The notes: a model not told the origin generated them from the letters alone. A stretch of 64,000 nucleotides of DNA from Actinomycetes bacterium (GCA_023460175.1 JAEWRC010000094.1:62001-126000), one strand, 5' to 3'. Positions 43,337 through 53,019 are shown, counted from the stretch's first letter. A program made the numbers and translations.

Positions 43337-44242
43337 CTACGCGCCGTAAACGGGCACCGCCGGGCGCGCCTTGGCCAGCAGATCGGAGACCACCGGCCCG
43401 AGTTCGGCCGGGTCCCAGCGCGCGCCCTTGTCGACCTGCGGTCCGTGCGCCCAACCCTCGGCGAGCCGGATCTTGCCGCCCTCGAGCTCGAACACCTGAC
43501 CGGTGACATCGCGAGACGCCACGCTGCCCAGCCAAACCACCAGGGGCGAGACATTTTCCGGTGCCATCGCGTCGAAGTCGTCGCCCTGGGTCGCCATCAT
43601 GTCGGCGAAGACGGTCTCGGTCATCCGGGTGCGCGCCGAGGGTGCGATGGCGTTGACGGTCACCCCGTAACGGCCCATCTCGGCGGCGGCGACCAGGGTC
43701 AGCGCGGCGATACCTGCCTTGGCTGCACTGTAATTCGCCTGCCCGACGCTGCCCTGCAGCCCGGCGCCCGAGCTGGTATTGATGATCCGGGCATCCACGG
43801 TGTCGCCCGCCTTGGACTGCGCGCGCCAGTAGGCCGCGGCATGCTTCATGGTGGCGAAGTGCCCCTTGAGGTGCACCGCGGTGACCGCGTCGAACTCCTC
43901 CTCGGAGGTGTTGGCGAACATCCGGTCGCGCACGATGCCGGCGTTGTTGACCAAAACATCGAGTCCACCGAACGAGTCGACGGCGGTCTGGATCAGCGCT
44001 TCGGCCTGAGCCCAGTCGGCCACGTTGGATCCGTTGGCCACGGCTTCGCCTCCGGCGGCGATGATTTCGTCGACGACACCCTGGGCGGCGCTACCGCCAC
44101 CGGCCGGCGAGCCGTCGAGGCCCACCCCGATGTCGTTGACCACCACCCGGGCGCCTTCCGCGGCGGCGGCCAGCGCGTGGGTGCGGCCCAGGCCCCCGCC
44201 GGCGCCGGTGACGATGACGATGCGACCGTCGAGAACTCCCAT
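43337..44242 (-). CDS. Short-chain dehydrogenase, Rv3548c type
   Basis: This 301-residue SDR resembles the SDR part of peroxisomal multifunctional enzyme type 2 (17beta-HSD4). It has TGAGGGLGRTHA for NAD(P) binding (13-24), NNAG near 97, the catalytic Ser in INTSSGAG and YSAAK with Tyr/Lys. A C-terminal extension (about 250-301) is longer than in ordinary SDRs. It is probably a 3-hydroxyacyl-CoA or hydroxysteroid dehydrogenase of the steroid pathway; the exact substrate is not known. ATG 44242 has AAGGAG upstream and lies 16 bp after the next SDR's stop, so both share the KstR2 site upstream. Confidence 0.9.
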   Translation of the reverse strand: MGVLDGRIVIVTGAGGGLGRTHALAAAAEGARVVVNDIGVGLDGSPAGGGSAAQGVVDEIIAAGGEAVANGSNVADWAQAEALIQTAVDSFGGLDVLVNNAGIVRDRMFANTSEEEFDAVTAVHLKGHFATMKHAAAYWRAQSKAGDTVDARIINTSSGAGLQGSVGQANYSAAKAGIAALTLVAAAEMGRYGVTVNAIAPSARTRMTETVFADMMATQGDDFDAMAPENVSPLVVWLGSVASRDVTGQVFELEGGKIRLAEGWAHGPQVDKGARWDPAELGPVVSDLLAKARPAVPVYGA

Positions 44243-44258
44243 GTTCGTGTGTCTCCTT

Positions 44259-45032
44259 CTATTTGAGGTCTGCGGTGGTGGTCGACAGGTAGTGCGGCGG
44301 CTCGCCACCGCCGTGCACCTCCAGCGACGCGCCGCTGATGTAGGCGGCCGCATCGGAGGCCAAAAACGCCGCGGCCCAACCAACGTCCTCGGGTTTGGCC
44401 AGGCGCCCCAGTGGGACGTTCTTCGAGATCGCGGCGATGGAATCCGCGTCGCCGTAGAAGAGGTCGGCCTGCTCGGTCTCCACCATGCCGACCACCACGG
44501 AGTTCACCCGGACCTTCGGGGCCCACTCGACGGCGAGCGTGCTGGTGATGCTCTCCATGCCGGCCTTGGCGGCGCCGTAGGCGGCCGTCCCCGGCGTCGG
44601 GCGCCGCCCGCTCACGCTGGCGATATTGACGATCGAACCGCCGCCGTCCTGGGTCTGCATCACCGCGTTGGCGTGCTGCGAAACCGACAGCGGACCAAGG
44701 AGGTTCAGTTCGATGATCTTGGTGCTGAACTTGGCCGAGGCGTCGGCCGCCGGGACGTAGGGCGAGCCGCCCGCGTTGTTGACCACTACGTCGAGCCGGC
44801 CGTGACGTTCGACGACGGCAGCGATGAGGGCGGCCACCGACTCGTCGTCGCGCACGTCGCAGGGATGGAACTCGTACGGCGATCCCCCCACCGGGCGGCG
44901 CGCGCACGTCACCACCGTGGCGCCCTGACCGGCGAAGACGGCGCTGATGCCGGCCCCGACACCGCGGACGCCACCGGTGACCAGAACCACCCGACCGTCC
45001 AGTTGCAGATTGATTCCAGCCGCGTCAGTCAC
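44259..45032 (-). CDS. Short-chain dehydrogenase, Rv3549c type
   Basis: This 257-residue SDR has VTGGVRGVGAGI for cofactor binding (19-30), NNAGG near 86, the catalytic Ser region NIASVSGRR and YGAAK. Its place between the Rv3548c-type SDR and echA20 fits Rv3549c. It is likely to oxidise or reduce a hydroxyl of a C/D-ring CoA thioester; this is inferred from context. The start is GTG at 45032, only 16 bp from the KstR2 operator, which probably regulates it together with echA20. Confidence 0.9.
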   Translation of the reverse strand: MTDAAGINLQLDGRVVLVTGGVRGVGAGISAVFAGQGATVVTCARRPVGGSPYEFHPCDVRDDESVAALIAAVVERHGRLDVVVNNAGGSPYVPAADASAKFSTKIIELNLLGPLSVSQHANAVMQTQDGGGSIVNIASVSGRRPTPGTAAYGAAKAGMESITSTLAVEWAPKVRVNSVVVGMVETEQADLFYGDADSIAAISKNVPLGRLAKPEDVGWAAAFLASDAAAYISGASLEVHGGGEPPHYLSTTTADLK

Positions 45033-45047
45033 TGTGCTAGCGTACCA

Positions 45048-45061
45048 AGCAAGTGCTTGCT
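45048..45061. promoter_or_regulatory. KstR2 operator between SDR pair and echA20-ipdABC
   Basis: AGCAAGTGCTTGCT matches the KstR2 palindrome AnCAAGnnCTTGnT at all fixed positions. It lies between the divergent starts 45032 (minus) and 45092 (plus), so one site can control both operons. Confidence 0.9.
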
Positions 45062-45091
45062 TAGGTAGCGACCCCTCCAGGAAGTGACTCG

Positions 45092-45847
45092 ATGACGATC
45101 ACCACCCAGACAGTCGAACCGGGCATCGTCTCGGTCACCGTCAACTACCCGCCGGTCAACGCGATCCCCTCGGCCGGCTGGTTCGAACTCGCCGACGCCA
45201 TCACCGCGGCCGGCCGCGACCGCAGCACCCACGTGGTGATCCTGCGCGCCGAGGGCCGCGGGTTCAACGCCGGCGTGGACATCAAGGAGATGCAGAACAC
45301 CGAGGGCTTCACCGCGCTGATCGACGCCAACCGCGGCTGCTACGCGGCCTTCAAAGCGGTCTACGAATGCGAGGTCCCGGTGATCGCCGCGGTCAACGGC
45401 TTCTGCGTCGGCGGCGGCATCGGCCTGGTCGGCAACGCCGACGTCATCGTCGCCTCCGACGACGCCAAGTTCGGCCTCCCCGAGGTGGAACGCGGAGCCC
45501 TCGGCGCGGCCACCCACCTGTCCCGGCTGGTGCCCCAGCATCTGATGCGTCGACTGTTCTTCACCGCGGCCACCGTGGACGCCGAGACCCTGCACCACTT
45601 CGGATCGGTGCACGAGGTGGTACCCCGCGCCGAACTCGACGAGTCCGCGCTGCGTGTCGCCCGCGACATCGCGAGCAAGGACACCCGCGTGATCCGGGCC
45701 GCCAAGGAGGCGCTGAACTTCATCGACGTACAGCCGGTCAACGCGAGATACCGCATGGAGCAGGGCTTCACGTTCGAACTCAACCTGGCCGGTGTGTCCG
45801 ACGAGCACCGTGACGCCTTCGCCGGCACTGACAAGGGAGCCAAGTGA
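45092..45847 (+). CDS. echA20: EchA20, crotonase-family ring hydrolase of the HIP pathway
   Basis: This 251-residue crotonase-fold protein has the oxyanion-hole segments RAEGRGFNAGVDI and NGFCVGGGIGLVGNAD. EchA20 opens the ring of the HIP-derived indene CoA thioester to give the single-ring substrate of IpdAB. The plus-strand operon echA20-ipdA-ipdB-ipdC follows, as in Rv3550-Rv3553. The ATG has AGGAAG upstream. The KstR2 site is 31 bp before the start. Length is typical for crotonases. Confidence 0.94.
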   Translation: MTITTQTVEPGIVSVTVNYPPVNAIPSAGWFELADAITAAGRDRSTHVVILRAEGRGFNAGVDIKEMQNTEGFTALIDANRGCYAAFKAVYECEVPVIAAVNGFCVGGGIGLVGNADVIVASDDAKFGLPEVERGALGAATHLSRLVPQHLMRRLFFTAATVDAETLHHFGSVHEVVPRAELDESALRVARDIASKDTRVIRAAKEALNFIDVQPVNARYRMEQGFTFELNLAGVSDEHRDAFAGTDKGAK

Positions 45848-45881
45848 TTCGGCGGGCACGAGCGCAGCGAGAAGGGGAAAA

Positions 45882-46759
<878 letters not shown>

Positions 46760-46763
<4 letters not shown>

Positions 46764-47509
46764 TCAGCGTGAGTCGCGCCGAAGTCTGCGCGGTGGCGTG
46801 CGCCGAACTGTTCCGCGATGCGGGCGAGATCATGGTCAGCCCCATGACGACGGTCGTGTCGATCGGCGCCCGGCTGGCCCGGCTGACCTTCGCACCGGAC
46901 ATCCTGCTGACCGACGGTGAGGCCCGGCTGATCGCTGACACCCCCGCCATCGGCGCACCCGCCGAGATCGAGGGCTGGATGCCCTTCGGACGGGTGTTCG
47001 AAACCCTGGCGTGGGGCCGACGACACGTGGTGATGGGCGCCAATCAGATTGACCGGTATGGCAATCAGAACCTGTCGGCGTTCGGGCCGATCCAGCACCC
47101 CACCCGGCAGATGTTCGGCGTGCGCGGGGCACCCGGCAACACCATCAACCACGCCACCAGCTACTGGGTGGGCAACCACTCGCGGCGCGTGTTCTGCGAC
47201 TCCGTCGACATCGTGTCCGGAATCGGCTGGGACAAGGTTGATTCCGACAACCCTGCCTACCGGTTCGCGAACATCTACCGGGTGGTCACCAACCTCGGCG
47301 TGTTCGACTTCGGCGGCCCGGAGCGCACCATGCGGGCGCTGTCGCTGCACCCCGGGGTGGAGGCCGATCAGGTCGCCGAGAACACCTCGTTCGAGGTGCA
47401 CGGTCTCGACACCGCCGAGGTCACCCGGATGCCCGAGGTCGAGGAGCTCGAGCTGCTGCGCGAGGTGATCGATCCGAAGTCACTGCGGGACAAGGAAGTC
47501 AAGGCCTAG
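46760..47509 (+). CDS. ipdB: IpdB, beta subunit of COCHEA-CoA hydrolase
   Basis: This 249-residue protein is of the class I CoA-transferase beta family (Rv3552 type). Family segments are LLTDGEARLIADTPAIG, GANQIDRYGNQNLSAFG and VRGAPGNTINHATSYW. It forms the ring-cleaving hydrolase with IpdA. The start overlaps the ipdA stop by 4 bp, and ipdC begins 3 bp after its stop. Length and order match the M. tuberculosis cluster. Confidence 0.95.
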
Positions 47510-47512
47510 ACC

Positions 47513-48586
47513 ATGGGCAAGCTCACCACAGCGCTGACCGAGCTGGTCGGCATCGAACACCCCGTCGTCCAGACCGGCATGGGCTGGGTGGCGGGGGCCC
47601 GGCTGGTGGCCGCCACCTCCAACGCCGGCGGCCTCGGCATCCTGGCCTCGGCGACCATGACGCTCGCGGAACTCGAGACCGCGGTGACCAAGGTCAAGGC
47701 GGCCACCGACAAGCCGTTCGGCATCAACATCCGCGCCGATGCCGGGGACGCCAACGACCGGGTGGACCTACTCATCCGCGAGGGCGTCAAGGTCGCCTCG
47801 TTCGCGTTGGCCCCCAAACCCGATCTGATCGCCAAGCTCAAGGACGCCGGCGTCGTGGTGATCCCGTCCGTCGGCGCGGCCAAACACGCCAAGAAGGTCG
47901 CCGGCTGGGGCGCCGACGCGGTGATCGTGCAGGGCGGCGAGGGCGGCGGGCACACCGGGCCGGTGGCGACCACGCTGCTGCTGCCGTCGGTGCTCGACGC
48001 CGTGGCCGACACCGGGATGCCGGTGGTGGCCGCCGGTGGCTTCTTCGACGGTCGCGGCCTGGCGGCGGCGCTGTCCTACGGCGCGGCCGGCGTCGCGATG
48101 GGCACCCGGTTCCTGCTCACGTCGGACTCGACGGTGCCCGACGAGGTCAAGCAGCGCTATCTGCAGGCCGGTCTCGACGGCACCGTGGTCTCCACGCGGG
48201 TCGACGGGATGCCGCACCGCGTGCTGCGGACCGGGTTGGTCGAGAAGCTCGAAAGTGGTTCCCCGGTGCGGGGCTTCACCGCGGCGGTGGGCAACGCCCA
48301 GAAGTTCAAGAAGATGACCGGTATGACCTGGTCCTCGATCGTCAAAGACGGGCTGGCCATGCGCCGCGGCAAGGACCTGACCTGGTCGCAGGTGGTGATG
48401 GCGGCCAACACCCCGATGCTGCTCAAGGCCGGCCTGGTCGAGGGCAACACCGACGCGGGTGTGCTGGCCTCCGGGCAGGTCGCCGGCATTCTCGAGGATC
48501 TGCCGTCGTGTGCGGAACTCATCGACGCGATCGTCGACCAGGCCGTCGAGCACCTCCGCGGTGCCGCCGCCCAGATCACCGATTGA
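47513..48586 (+). CDS. ipdC: IpdC, flavin-dependent oxidoreductase of the HIP pathway
   Basis: This 357-residue TIM-barrel flavoprotein of the nitronate monooxygenase-like family (Rv3553 type) has VQTGMGWVAGARLVAATSNA at the N-terminus, VQGGEGGGHTG (about 142-152) and AAGGFFDGRGLAAALSYGA, which bind FMN. IpdC acts on 5-hydroxy-HIC-CoA, introducing a ring double bond. It ends the echA20 operon. In M. tuberculosis fdxB follows; here a palindromic operator and a satD-like gene follow instead. Confidence 0.93.
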   Translation: MGKLTTALTELVGIEHPVVQTGMGWVAGARLVAATSNAGGLGILASATMTLAELETAVTKVKAATDKPFGINIRADAGDANDRVDLLIREGVKVASFALAPKPDLIAKLKDAGVVVIPSVGAAKHAKKVAGWGADAVIVQGGEGGGHTGPVATTLLLPSVLDAVADTGMPVVAAGGFFDGRGLAAALSYGAAGVAMGTRFLLTSDSTVPDEVKQRYLQAGLDGTVVSTRVDGMPHRVLRTGLVEKLESGSPVRGFTAAVGNAQKFKKMTGMTWSSIVKDGLAMRRGKDLTWSQVVMAANTPMLLKAGLVEGNTDAGVLASGQVAGILEDLPSCAELIDAIVDQAVEHLRGAAAQITD

Positions 48587-48593
48587 AGCAATT

Positions 48594-48629
48594 AGCTTCA
48601 TTTTATGATTATGAAGCTATGATCTTCAT
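48594..48629. promoter_or_regulatory. Palindromic operator just before the satD-like start
   Basis: AGCTTCAT (48594-48601) and ATGAAGCT (48611-48618) are an exact inverted repeat with a 9-nt spacer. A third arm ATCTTCAT (48622-48629) ends one base before ATG 48630 and can pair with ATGAAG at 48611-48616. The stretch is strikingly AT-rich for this genome. It is a good candidate operator for the protein encoded next, which carries its own helix-turn-helix. Confidence 0.7.
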
Positions 48630-49280
48630 ATGTCGGCTGCGAAGCGCACGGCTTCATCCGTCGTCGCCACCCTGATCGGTGACGTCGTGGGGTCGCGGGC
48701 GTTCCCGGATCGCCGCGCCCTGCACGACCGGCTGACCGCCGCGTTGGCCACGCTCGGTGACGACGCGACCGACCCACCCGCGCTCACCGTCGGCGACGAG
48801 TTCCAGGGCACCTTCGCCACCGTCGGCCACGCGATCGACGCCGCCTTCACGCTGCGCCTGCTGCTGACCCCGGACATCGACATCCGGTTCGGCATCGGCT
48901 GGGGCGCCGTGACCAAACTCGACACGGACTCGGGCATTCAGGACGGCCCGGGCTGGTGGGCCGCCCGCGAGGCCATCGAGTGGGTGTCGGCCCAGCAGGA
49001 GCAACCCGGGTTCACGCAGCTACGCACGGCCTTCCGCACCGCCACCGACGACGGCACCGATCCACACGCCGTCAACGCCGCCCTGATGTGTCGGGACCAT
49101 CTGCTTGGATCGCTGGACGAACGGTCCCTGCGACTACTGGCGGGCCTGCGCGCGGGGCGGTCGAAGAAGGAGTTGGCCATGGCGGAGCGGATCAGCGCCT
49201 CGGCGGTGTCGCAGCGCGCCGGCCGGGCGGGGCTGGACCTCATCGTCGCGGCCGCCGACGAACTGCGACAACTCCGGTGA
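48630..49280 (+). CDS. SatD-family protein with C-terminal helix-turn-helix
   Basis: This 216-residue protein has the SatD-like N-terminal domain (TLIGDVVGSRAFPDR, TVGDEFQGTF, FGIGWG). A C-terminal helix-turn-helix (about 170-205; GRSKKELAMAERISASAVSQRAG) resembles a DNA-binding motif. The function of SatD proteins is not established. The HTH plus the adjacent palindromic operator suggest an autoregulated switch. Its stop overlaps the GTG of the next membrane gene (GTGA), so the pair is coupled. The pair is inserted where fdxB and Rv3555c stand in M. tuberculosis. Confidence 0.8.
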   Translation: MSAAKRTASSVVATLIGDVVGSRAFPDRRALHDRLTAALATLGDDATDPPALTVGDEFQGTFATVGHAIDAAFTLRLLLTPDIDIRFGIGWGAVTKLDTDSGIQDGPGWWAAREAIEWVSAQQEQPGFTQLRTAFRTATDDGTDPHAVNAALMCRDHLLGSLDERSLRLLAGLRAGRSKKELAMAERISASAVSQRAGRAGLDLIVAAADELRQLR

Positions 49281-50005
49281 GCGCGCTCGCGGTCTTCCTG
49301 TCTGCGGTCGGGCTCGCCGACCTCTGCCGCAAGCTCACCGAGCGCCGCTGGCCGGCGCTGGCCGCGGGACCCGTGGTGGTCCTCGCCGGCGCCCTGCTGG
49401 CCGGGCTGTGGCGCTTCGGCGACATTGTGCTGCTGACCGTCGCCGCCGCGGCCGCGGTGCTGTGGGTGCACCTGAGCGCCACCGCCGAGCGGACCGGCAC
49501 CCGCGAGGGCCGGGCACTGACGGTGTTCGGCGGCACCGTCGCGCTGCTGCTGGTGTTGGCCGGTTGGACGTCCCCGGTCGACGGTCCGGTGGCGGACTGG
49601 CTGCGCTGGGTCGGCCTCGGCGACCTCGAACCGGACCGCGCGCTGATGATCTTCGCCGTGGTGCTGCTGCAGCTGGTGACCGCAAATCAGTTGGTGCGGT
49701 TGATCCTTGGCGCCGTGGGCGCGGTCCGCCCGGCCGGACAGCCGCAGCCCTCCGACCGGCTCAAGGGCGGCCGGCTGCTGGGCCCCATGGAGCGGCTGCT
49801 CATCGTCGGGTTGGGATTGGGCGGCCAGATCGGCGCCGCCTCGGCGGTGGTCGCTGCCAAGGGCATCATCCGCTTCCCCGAACTCAACGCCCAGCGCAAG
49901 GAGAACAACGGCGCCGGGATCGACGAGGTGACCGAGTACTTCCTGGTGGGCAGCTTCGCCAGTTGGCTCATCGCGATGGCCGGCCTGGTGCTGGCGCTGA
50001 ACTGA
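49277..50005 (+). CDS. Integral membrane protein coupled to the satD-like gene
   Basis: This 242-residue protein starts at GTG 49277, which overlaps the upstream stop by 4 bp. It has about five hydrophobic segments: near 1-15, 28-47, 50-68, 85-100 and 120-145, with more near the C-terminus around 175-195 and 222-242. The cytosolic loop GAVRPAGQPQPSDRLKGGR and the conserved-looking GLGGQIGAASAVVAAKGIIRFPE resemble membrane proteins found beside satD (DUF3307-like). The role is unknown, probably the effector partner of the SatD-like regulator. Confidence 0.75.
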   Translation: MSALAVFLSAVGLADLCRKLTERRWPALAAGPVVVLAGALLAGLWRFGDIVLLTVAAAAAVLWVHLSATAERTGTREGRALTVFGGTVALLLVLAGWTSPVDGPVADWLRWVGLGDLEPDRALMIFAVVLLQLVTANQLVRLILGAVGAVRPAGQPQPSDRLKGGRLLGPMERLLIVGLGLGGQIGAASAVVAAKGIIRFPELNAQRKENNGAGIDEVTEYFLVGSFASWLIAMAGLVLALN

Positions 50006-50038
50006 GCCCGTCGAAACCGCGCAAGCGATCGTCGGGCT
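50005..50038. terminator. Imperfect hairpin after the membrane gene
   Basis: AGCCCGTCGA (50005-50014) and TCGTCGGGCT (50029-50038) form a stem of 9 pairs with one T-T mismatch. It begins inside the stop codon. No T-run follows, so termination is only a possibility. Confidence 0.35.
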
Positions 50039-50085
50039 TCATAGACTCGGGCCAACACACTTCTCACTCGGCTCTCGGAGGCAAC

Positions 50086-51198
50086 ATGAAAACGAACGCG
50101 GCGATTCTCTGGGAGTACGGCGGCGACTGGACCGTCGAGGAGATCGATCTCGATCCCCCGAAGGACGGCGAAGTGCTGGTCTCGTGGGAGGCCACCGGCC
50201 TGTGCCACTCCGACGAGCACATCCGCACCGGCGATCTGCCCGCGCCGCTCCCGATGATCGGCGGGCACGAGGGTGCGGGCATCGTGCGGGAGGTCGGTCC
50301 CGGGGTCATCGGCCTGCAGCCCGGCGACCACGTGGTGGCCTCGTTCCTGCCGGCGTGCGGCCGCTGCCGGTTCTGTTCGACGGGTCACCAGAACCTGTGC
50401 GACCTCGGCGCCATGGTCATGGCCGGCACCCAGATCGACGGCACCTACCGTCGCCACCTGGACGGCAAGGACATCGGCGTGATGGCGCTGGTGGGCACCT
50501 TCTCCCAGTACGGCACCGTGCCGGAGGCCTCGATCGTCAAGATCGACGACGACATCCCGCTGTCGCGGGCCTGCCTGCTGGGCTGCGGCGTCACCACGGG
50601 CTGGGGTTCGGCGGTCAACACCGCCGACGTCCGGCCCGGCGACACCGTCGTGGTGATCGGCTTCGGTGGGATCGGCAGCGGCGCGGTCCAGGGCGCCCGG
50701 CTGGCCGGCGCCGAGAAGATCGTCGTCGTCGAACCCGTCGAGGCCAAGCGCGACCAGGCCCTGCAGTTCGGCGCCACGCACTTCGTCACCTCGATGGCGG
50801 AGGCCACCGCGCTGGTCGCGGAGCTGACCCGCGGGGTCATGGCCGACTCGGCCATTCTCACGATGGGCCTGCTCGAGGGCGGTCAGATCGAGGAGGCCGC
50901 CAACATCATCCGCAAGGGCGGCGCGGTGGTGATGACGGCCCTCGCCACCATGGCCGACACGGCGCCGACCCTGTCGATGATGATGTTCACGCTGTTCCAG
51001 AAGCGGCTGCTGGGCAGCCTCTACGGCGAGGCCAACCCGCGCGCCGACATCCCGCGGCTGCTCAACCTGTACCGGCAGGGCCAGCTGCTGCTCGACGAGA
51101 CCGTCACCCACGAGTACAAGCTCGCCGAGGTCAACGAGGGCTACGAGGACATGCGGCAGGGCCGCAACGTCCGCGGCGTGGTGCTACACGACCACTGA
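50086..51198 (+). CDS. NDMA-dependent-type (mycofactocin-linked) zinc alcohol dehydrogenase
   Basis: This 370-residue zinc-dependent medium-chain dehydrogenase has GLCHSDEH and GGHEGAGIV (catalytic zinc), CGRCRFCSTGHQNLC (structural zinc cysteines, about 89-103) and VVVIGFGGIGSGAVQ (NAD site). The whole-length pattern (MKTNAAILWEYG, LLGCGVTTGWGSAVNTA) matches the NDMA-dependent alcohol dehydrogenase family, whose members hold NAD tightly and use mycofactocin as electron carrier. ATG 50086 has GGAGG upstream. Its stop directly abuts the convergent fadA6 stop. It may oxidise a steroid-derived or short-chain alcohol; the substrate is unknown. Confidence 0.85.
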   Translation: MKTNAAILWEYGGDWTVEEIDLDPPKDGEVLVSWEATGLCHSDEHIRTGDLPAPLPMIGGHEGAGIVREVGPGVIGLQPGDHVVASFLPACGRCRFCSTGHQNLCDLGAMVMAGTQIDGTYRRHLDGKDIGVMALVGTFSQYGTVPEASIVKIDDDIPLSRACLLGCGVTTGWGSAVNTADVRPGDTVVVIGFGGIGSGAVQGARLAGAEKIVVVEPVEAKRDQALQFGATHFVTSMAEATALVAELTRGVMADSAILTMGLLEGGQIEEAANIIRKGGAVVMTALATMADTAPTLSMMMFTLFQKRLLGSLYGEANPRADIPRLLNLYRQGQLLLDETVTHEYKLAEVNEGYEDMRQGRNVRGVVLHDH

Positions 51199-52359
51199 TC
51201 AGAGGCGCTCGATGATGGTGACGTTGGCGGTGCCGCCGCCCTCGCACATCGTCTGCAGTCCGTAGCGACCGCCGGTGCGCTCCAAGGTGTTCAGCATGGT
51301 GGCGAACAGCTTGGCACCGGTGGCGCCCAGCGGGTGGCCCAGCGCGATCGCACCGCCGTTGGGGTTGACCTTCGCCGGGTCCGCGTTGGTCTCCTTGAGC
51401 CAGGCCATCACCACGGGGGCGAACGCCTCGTTGATCTCGACGGTGTCGATGTCGTCGATCGACAGCCCGGTCTTCTCCAGCGCGTAGCGCGTGGCCGGGA
51501 TGGGGCCGGTGAGCATGAGCACCGGATCGGCCCCGCGGGTGCTGATGTGGTGGATCCGTGCGCGCGGCTTCAGGCCGTGAGCCTGCACTGCGCTTTCTGA
51601 GGCCAGCAGCACCGCGCTGGCACCGTCGGAGATCTGGCTTGCCATGGCCGCCGTCAGCCGACCGCCGTCGACGAGGGTCTTCAGGCCCGCGAGCTTCTCC
51701 AGCGAGGATTCGCGCGGCCCCTCGTCGACCCGGAACGGACCGCTTTCGGTGTCCACCGTGAGGATCTCGTTGTCGAAGTTGCCGCCGCGGATCGCCTCGA
51801 ACGCCTTCTCGTGGCTGTGCAGCGAGAACTTCTCCATGTCCTCGCGCGACAGGCCCCATTTCTCGGCGATCAGTTCCGAACCGCGGAACTGCGAGATCTC
51901 CTGGTCGCCGTAGCGGTGCAGCCAGGACTTGGACTCGTTGGTGGGCGAGGTGAAGCCGAACTGCTCGCCGACGGTCATCGCCGAGCTGATCGGGATCTGA
52001 CTCATGTTCTGCATGCCGCCGGCCACGATCAGATCGGCGGTACCGGACATGATCGCCTGTGCACCAAAGGAAATGGCCTGCTGACTGGAGCCGCACTGGC
52101 GGTCCACGGTGACGCCGGGAACCTCCTCGGGGTAGCCCGCCGCCAGCCAGGACAGCCGGGCGATGTTGCCGGCCTGACCGCCGATGGCGTCCACGCAACC
52201 GGCGATCACGTCGTCCACCGCGGCGGGGTCGACGTCGACCCGGTCGAGCAGTCCACGCCAGGCCAGCGCGCCGAGATCGACCGGGTGCACCCCGGCCAGG
52301 GCTCCGCCGCGCTTTCCGACCGCGGTGCGCACCGCGTCGACAACGTACGCCTCAGCCAT
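51199..52359 (-). CDS. fadA6: Thiolase FadA6
   Basis: This 386-residue thiolase has the nucleophile Cys89 in DRQCGSSQQA, NEAFAPV, GGAIALGHPLGATGAK and CEGGGTANVT. FadA6 cleaves a late ring-derived 3-ketoacyl-CoA in the KstR2 pathway (Rv3556c type). It is preceded by kstR2 on the same strand with a 9-bp gap, so both are probably under the KstR2 site at 53006. The 3' end is convergent with the alcohol dehydrogenase with no spacer (shared TGATCA). Confidence 0.94.
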   Translation of the reverse strand: MAEAYVVDAVRTAVGKRGGALAGVHPVDLGALAWRGLLDRVDVDPAAVDDVIAGCVDAIGGQAGNIARLSWLAAGYPEEVPGVTVDRQCGSSQQAISFGAQAIMSGTADLIVAGGMQNMSQIPISSAMTVGEQFGFTSPTNESKSWLHRYGDQEISQFRGSELIAEKWGLSREDMEKFSLHSHEKAFEAIRGGNFDNEILTVDTESGPFRVDEGPRESSLEKLAGLKTLVDGGRLTAAMASQISDGASAVLLASESAVQAHGLKPRARIHHISTRGADPVLMLTGPIPATRYALEKTGLSIDDIDTVEINEAFAPVVMAWLKETNADPAKVNPNGGAIALGHPLGATGAKLFATMLNTLERTGGRYGLQTMCEGGGTANVTIIERL

Positions 52360-52368
52360 TTCGTCTCC

Positions 52369-52998
52369 TTACGAGTTCTTCTCTTCGACAACGTCTTTGG
52401 TGATGCCACCGAGCACGATGGCCAGGTACTGCACGCCCACCTGTTCGGCGGTCAGTTCGCCGCCCGGCTGATACCAGCGCACCGACACCCAAGTGGTGTC
52501 GCGGATGAACCGATACACCAGGTCGACGTCGAGGTCGGGACGGAAATAGCCCTCCTTGACGCCCTGGTTGAGGACGTCGACCCACATCTTGCGTTGCTCG
52601 CGGTTGCGTTCCTCGACATAGGAGAAGCGCGGCTGCGACGACAACCGCTTGGCCTCGTCCTGGTAGATGACGACTTGGGCGTGGCGGTGTTCGATCGCCT
52701 CGAACGACGCGAGGAAGAGTCCCTTGAGCCGCTCCAACGGGTTGGGCTCGGTGTCGATGATCTGCTGGTAGCGGTCGAACAACCAGTCCAGGAAGCTGCG
52801 CAGCACCTCGTCGACCATCTCCTCTTTCGAGGCGAAGTGGTGGTAGAGGCTGCCGGACAGGATGCCCGCCGCGTCGGCGATATCGCGCACGGTCGTGGCC
52901 CGCAAGCCGCGCTCGGCCATCATCGAGGCAGCCAACGCGAGCAACTCCTCGCGCCGACTGGCGGGCTGACTGGGCGGATCGGACGCCATGGCGGTCAT
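52369..52998 (-). CDS. kstR2: TetR-family repressor KstR2
   Basis: This 209-residue TetR regulator has an N-terminal HTH (about 25-60; RATTVRDIADAAGILSGSLY then HHFASKEEM) and a ligand domain with YQDEAKRLSSQPRFSY and FIRDTTWVSVRWY, as in Rv3557c. KstR2 represses the HIP/C-D ring genes and is released by HIP-CoA. ATG 52998 is preferred over TTG 53010, which lies within the operator; ATG 52989 is also possible. A perfect KstR2 box 8 bp upstream indicates autoregulation. fadA6 follows after 9 bp. Confidence 0.95.
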   Translation of the reverse strand: MTAMASDPPSQPASRREELLALAASMMAERGLRATTVRDIADAAGILSGSLYHHFASKEEMVDEVLRSFLDWLFDRYQQIIDTEPNPLERLKGLFLASFEAIEHRHAQVVIYQDEAKRLSSQPRFSYVEERNREQRKMWVDVLNQGVKEGYFRPDLDVDLVYRFIRDTTWVSVRWYQPGGELTAEQVGVQYLAIVLGGITKDVVEEKNS

Positions 52999-53005
52999 CC
53001 TATCA

Positions 53006-53019
53006 ACCAAGCGCTTGCT
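53006..53019. promoter_or_regulatory. KstR2 operator upstream of kstR2-fadA6
   Basis: ACCAAGCGCTTGCT matches AnCAAGnnCTTGnT fully. It starts 8 bp upstream of the preferred kstR2 ATG and overlaps the alternative TTG start, so that start is unlikely. Confidence 0.9.

Noticed and set aside
45848..45881. CGAGCGCAGCGAG motif between echA20 and ipdA
   Set aside because: This is a short sequence commonly met in mycobacterial intergenic DNA; nothing specific could be supported.
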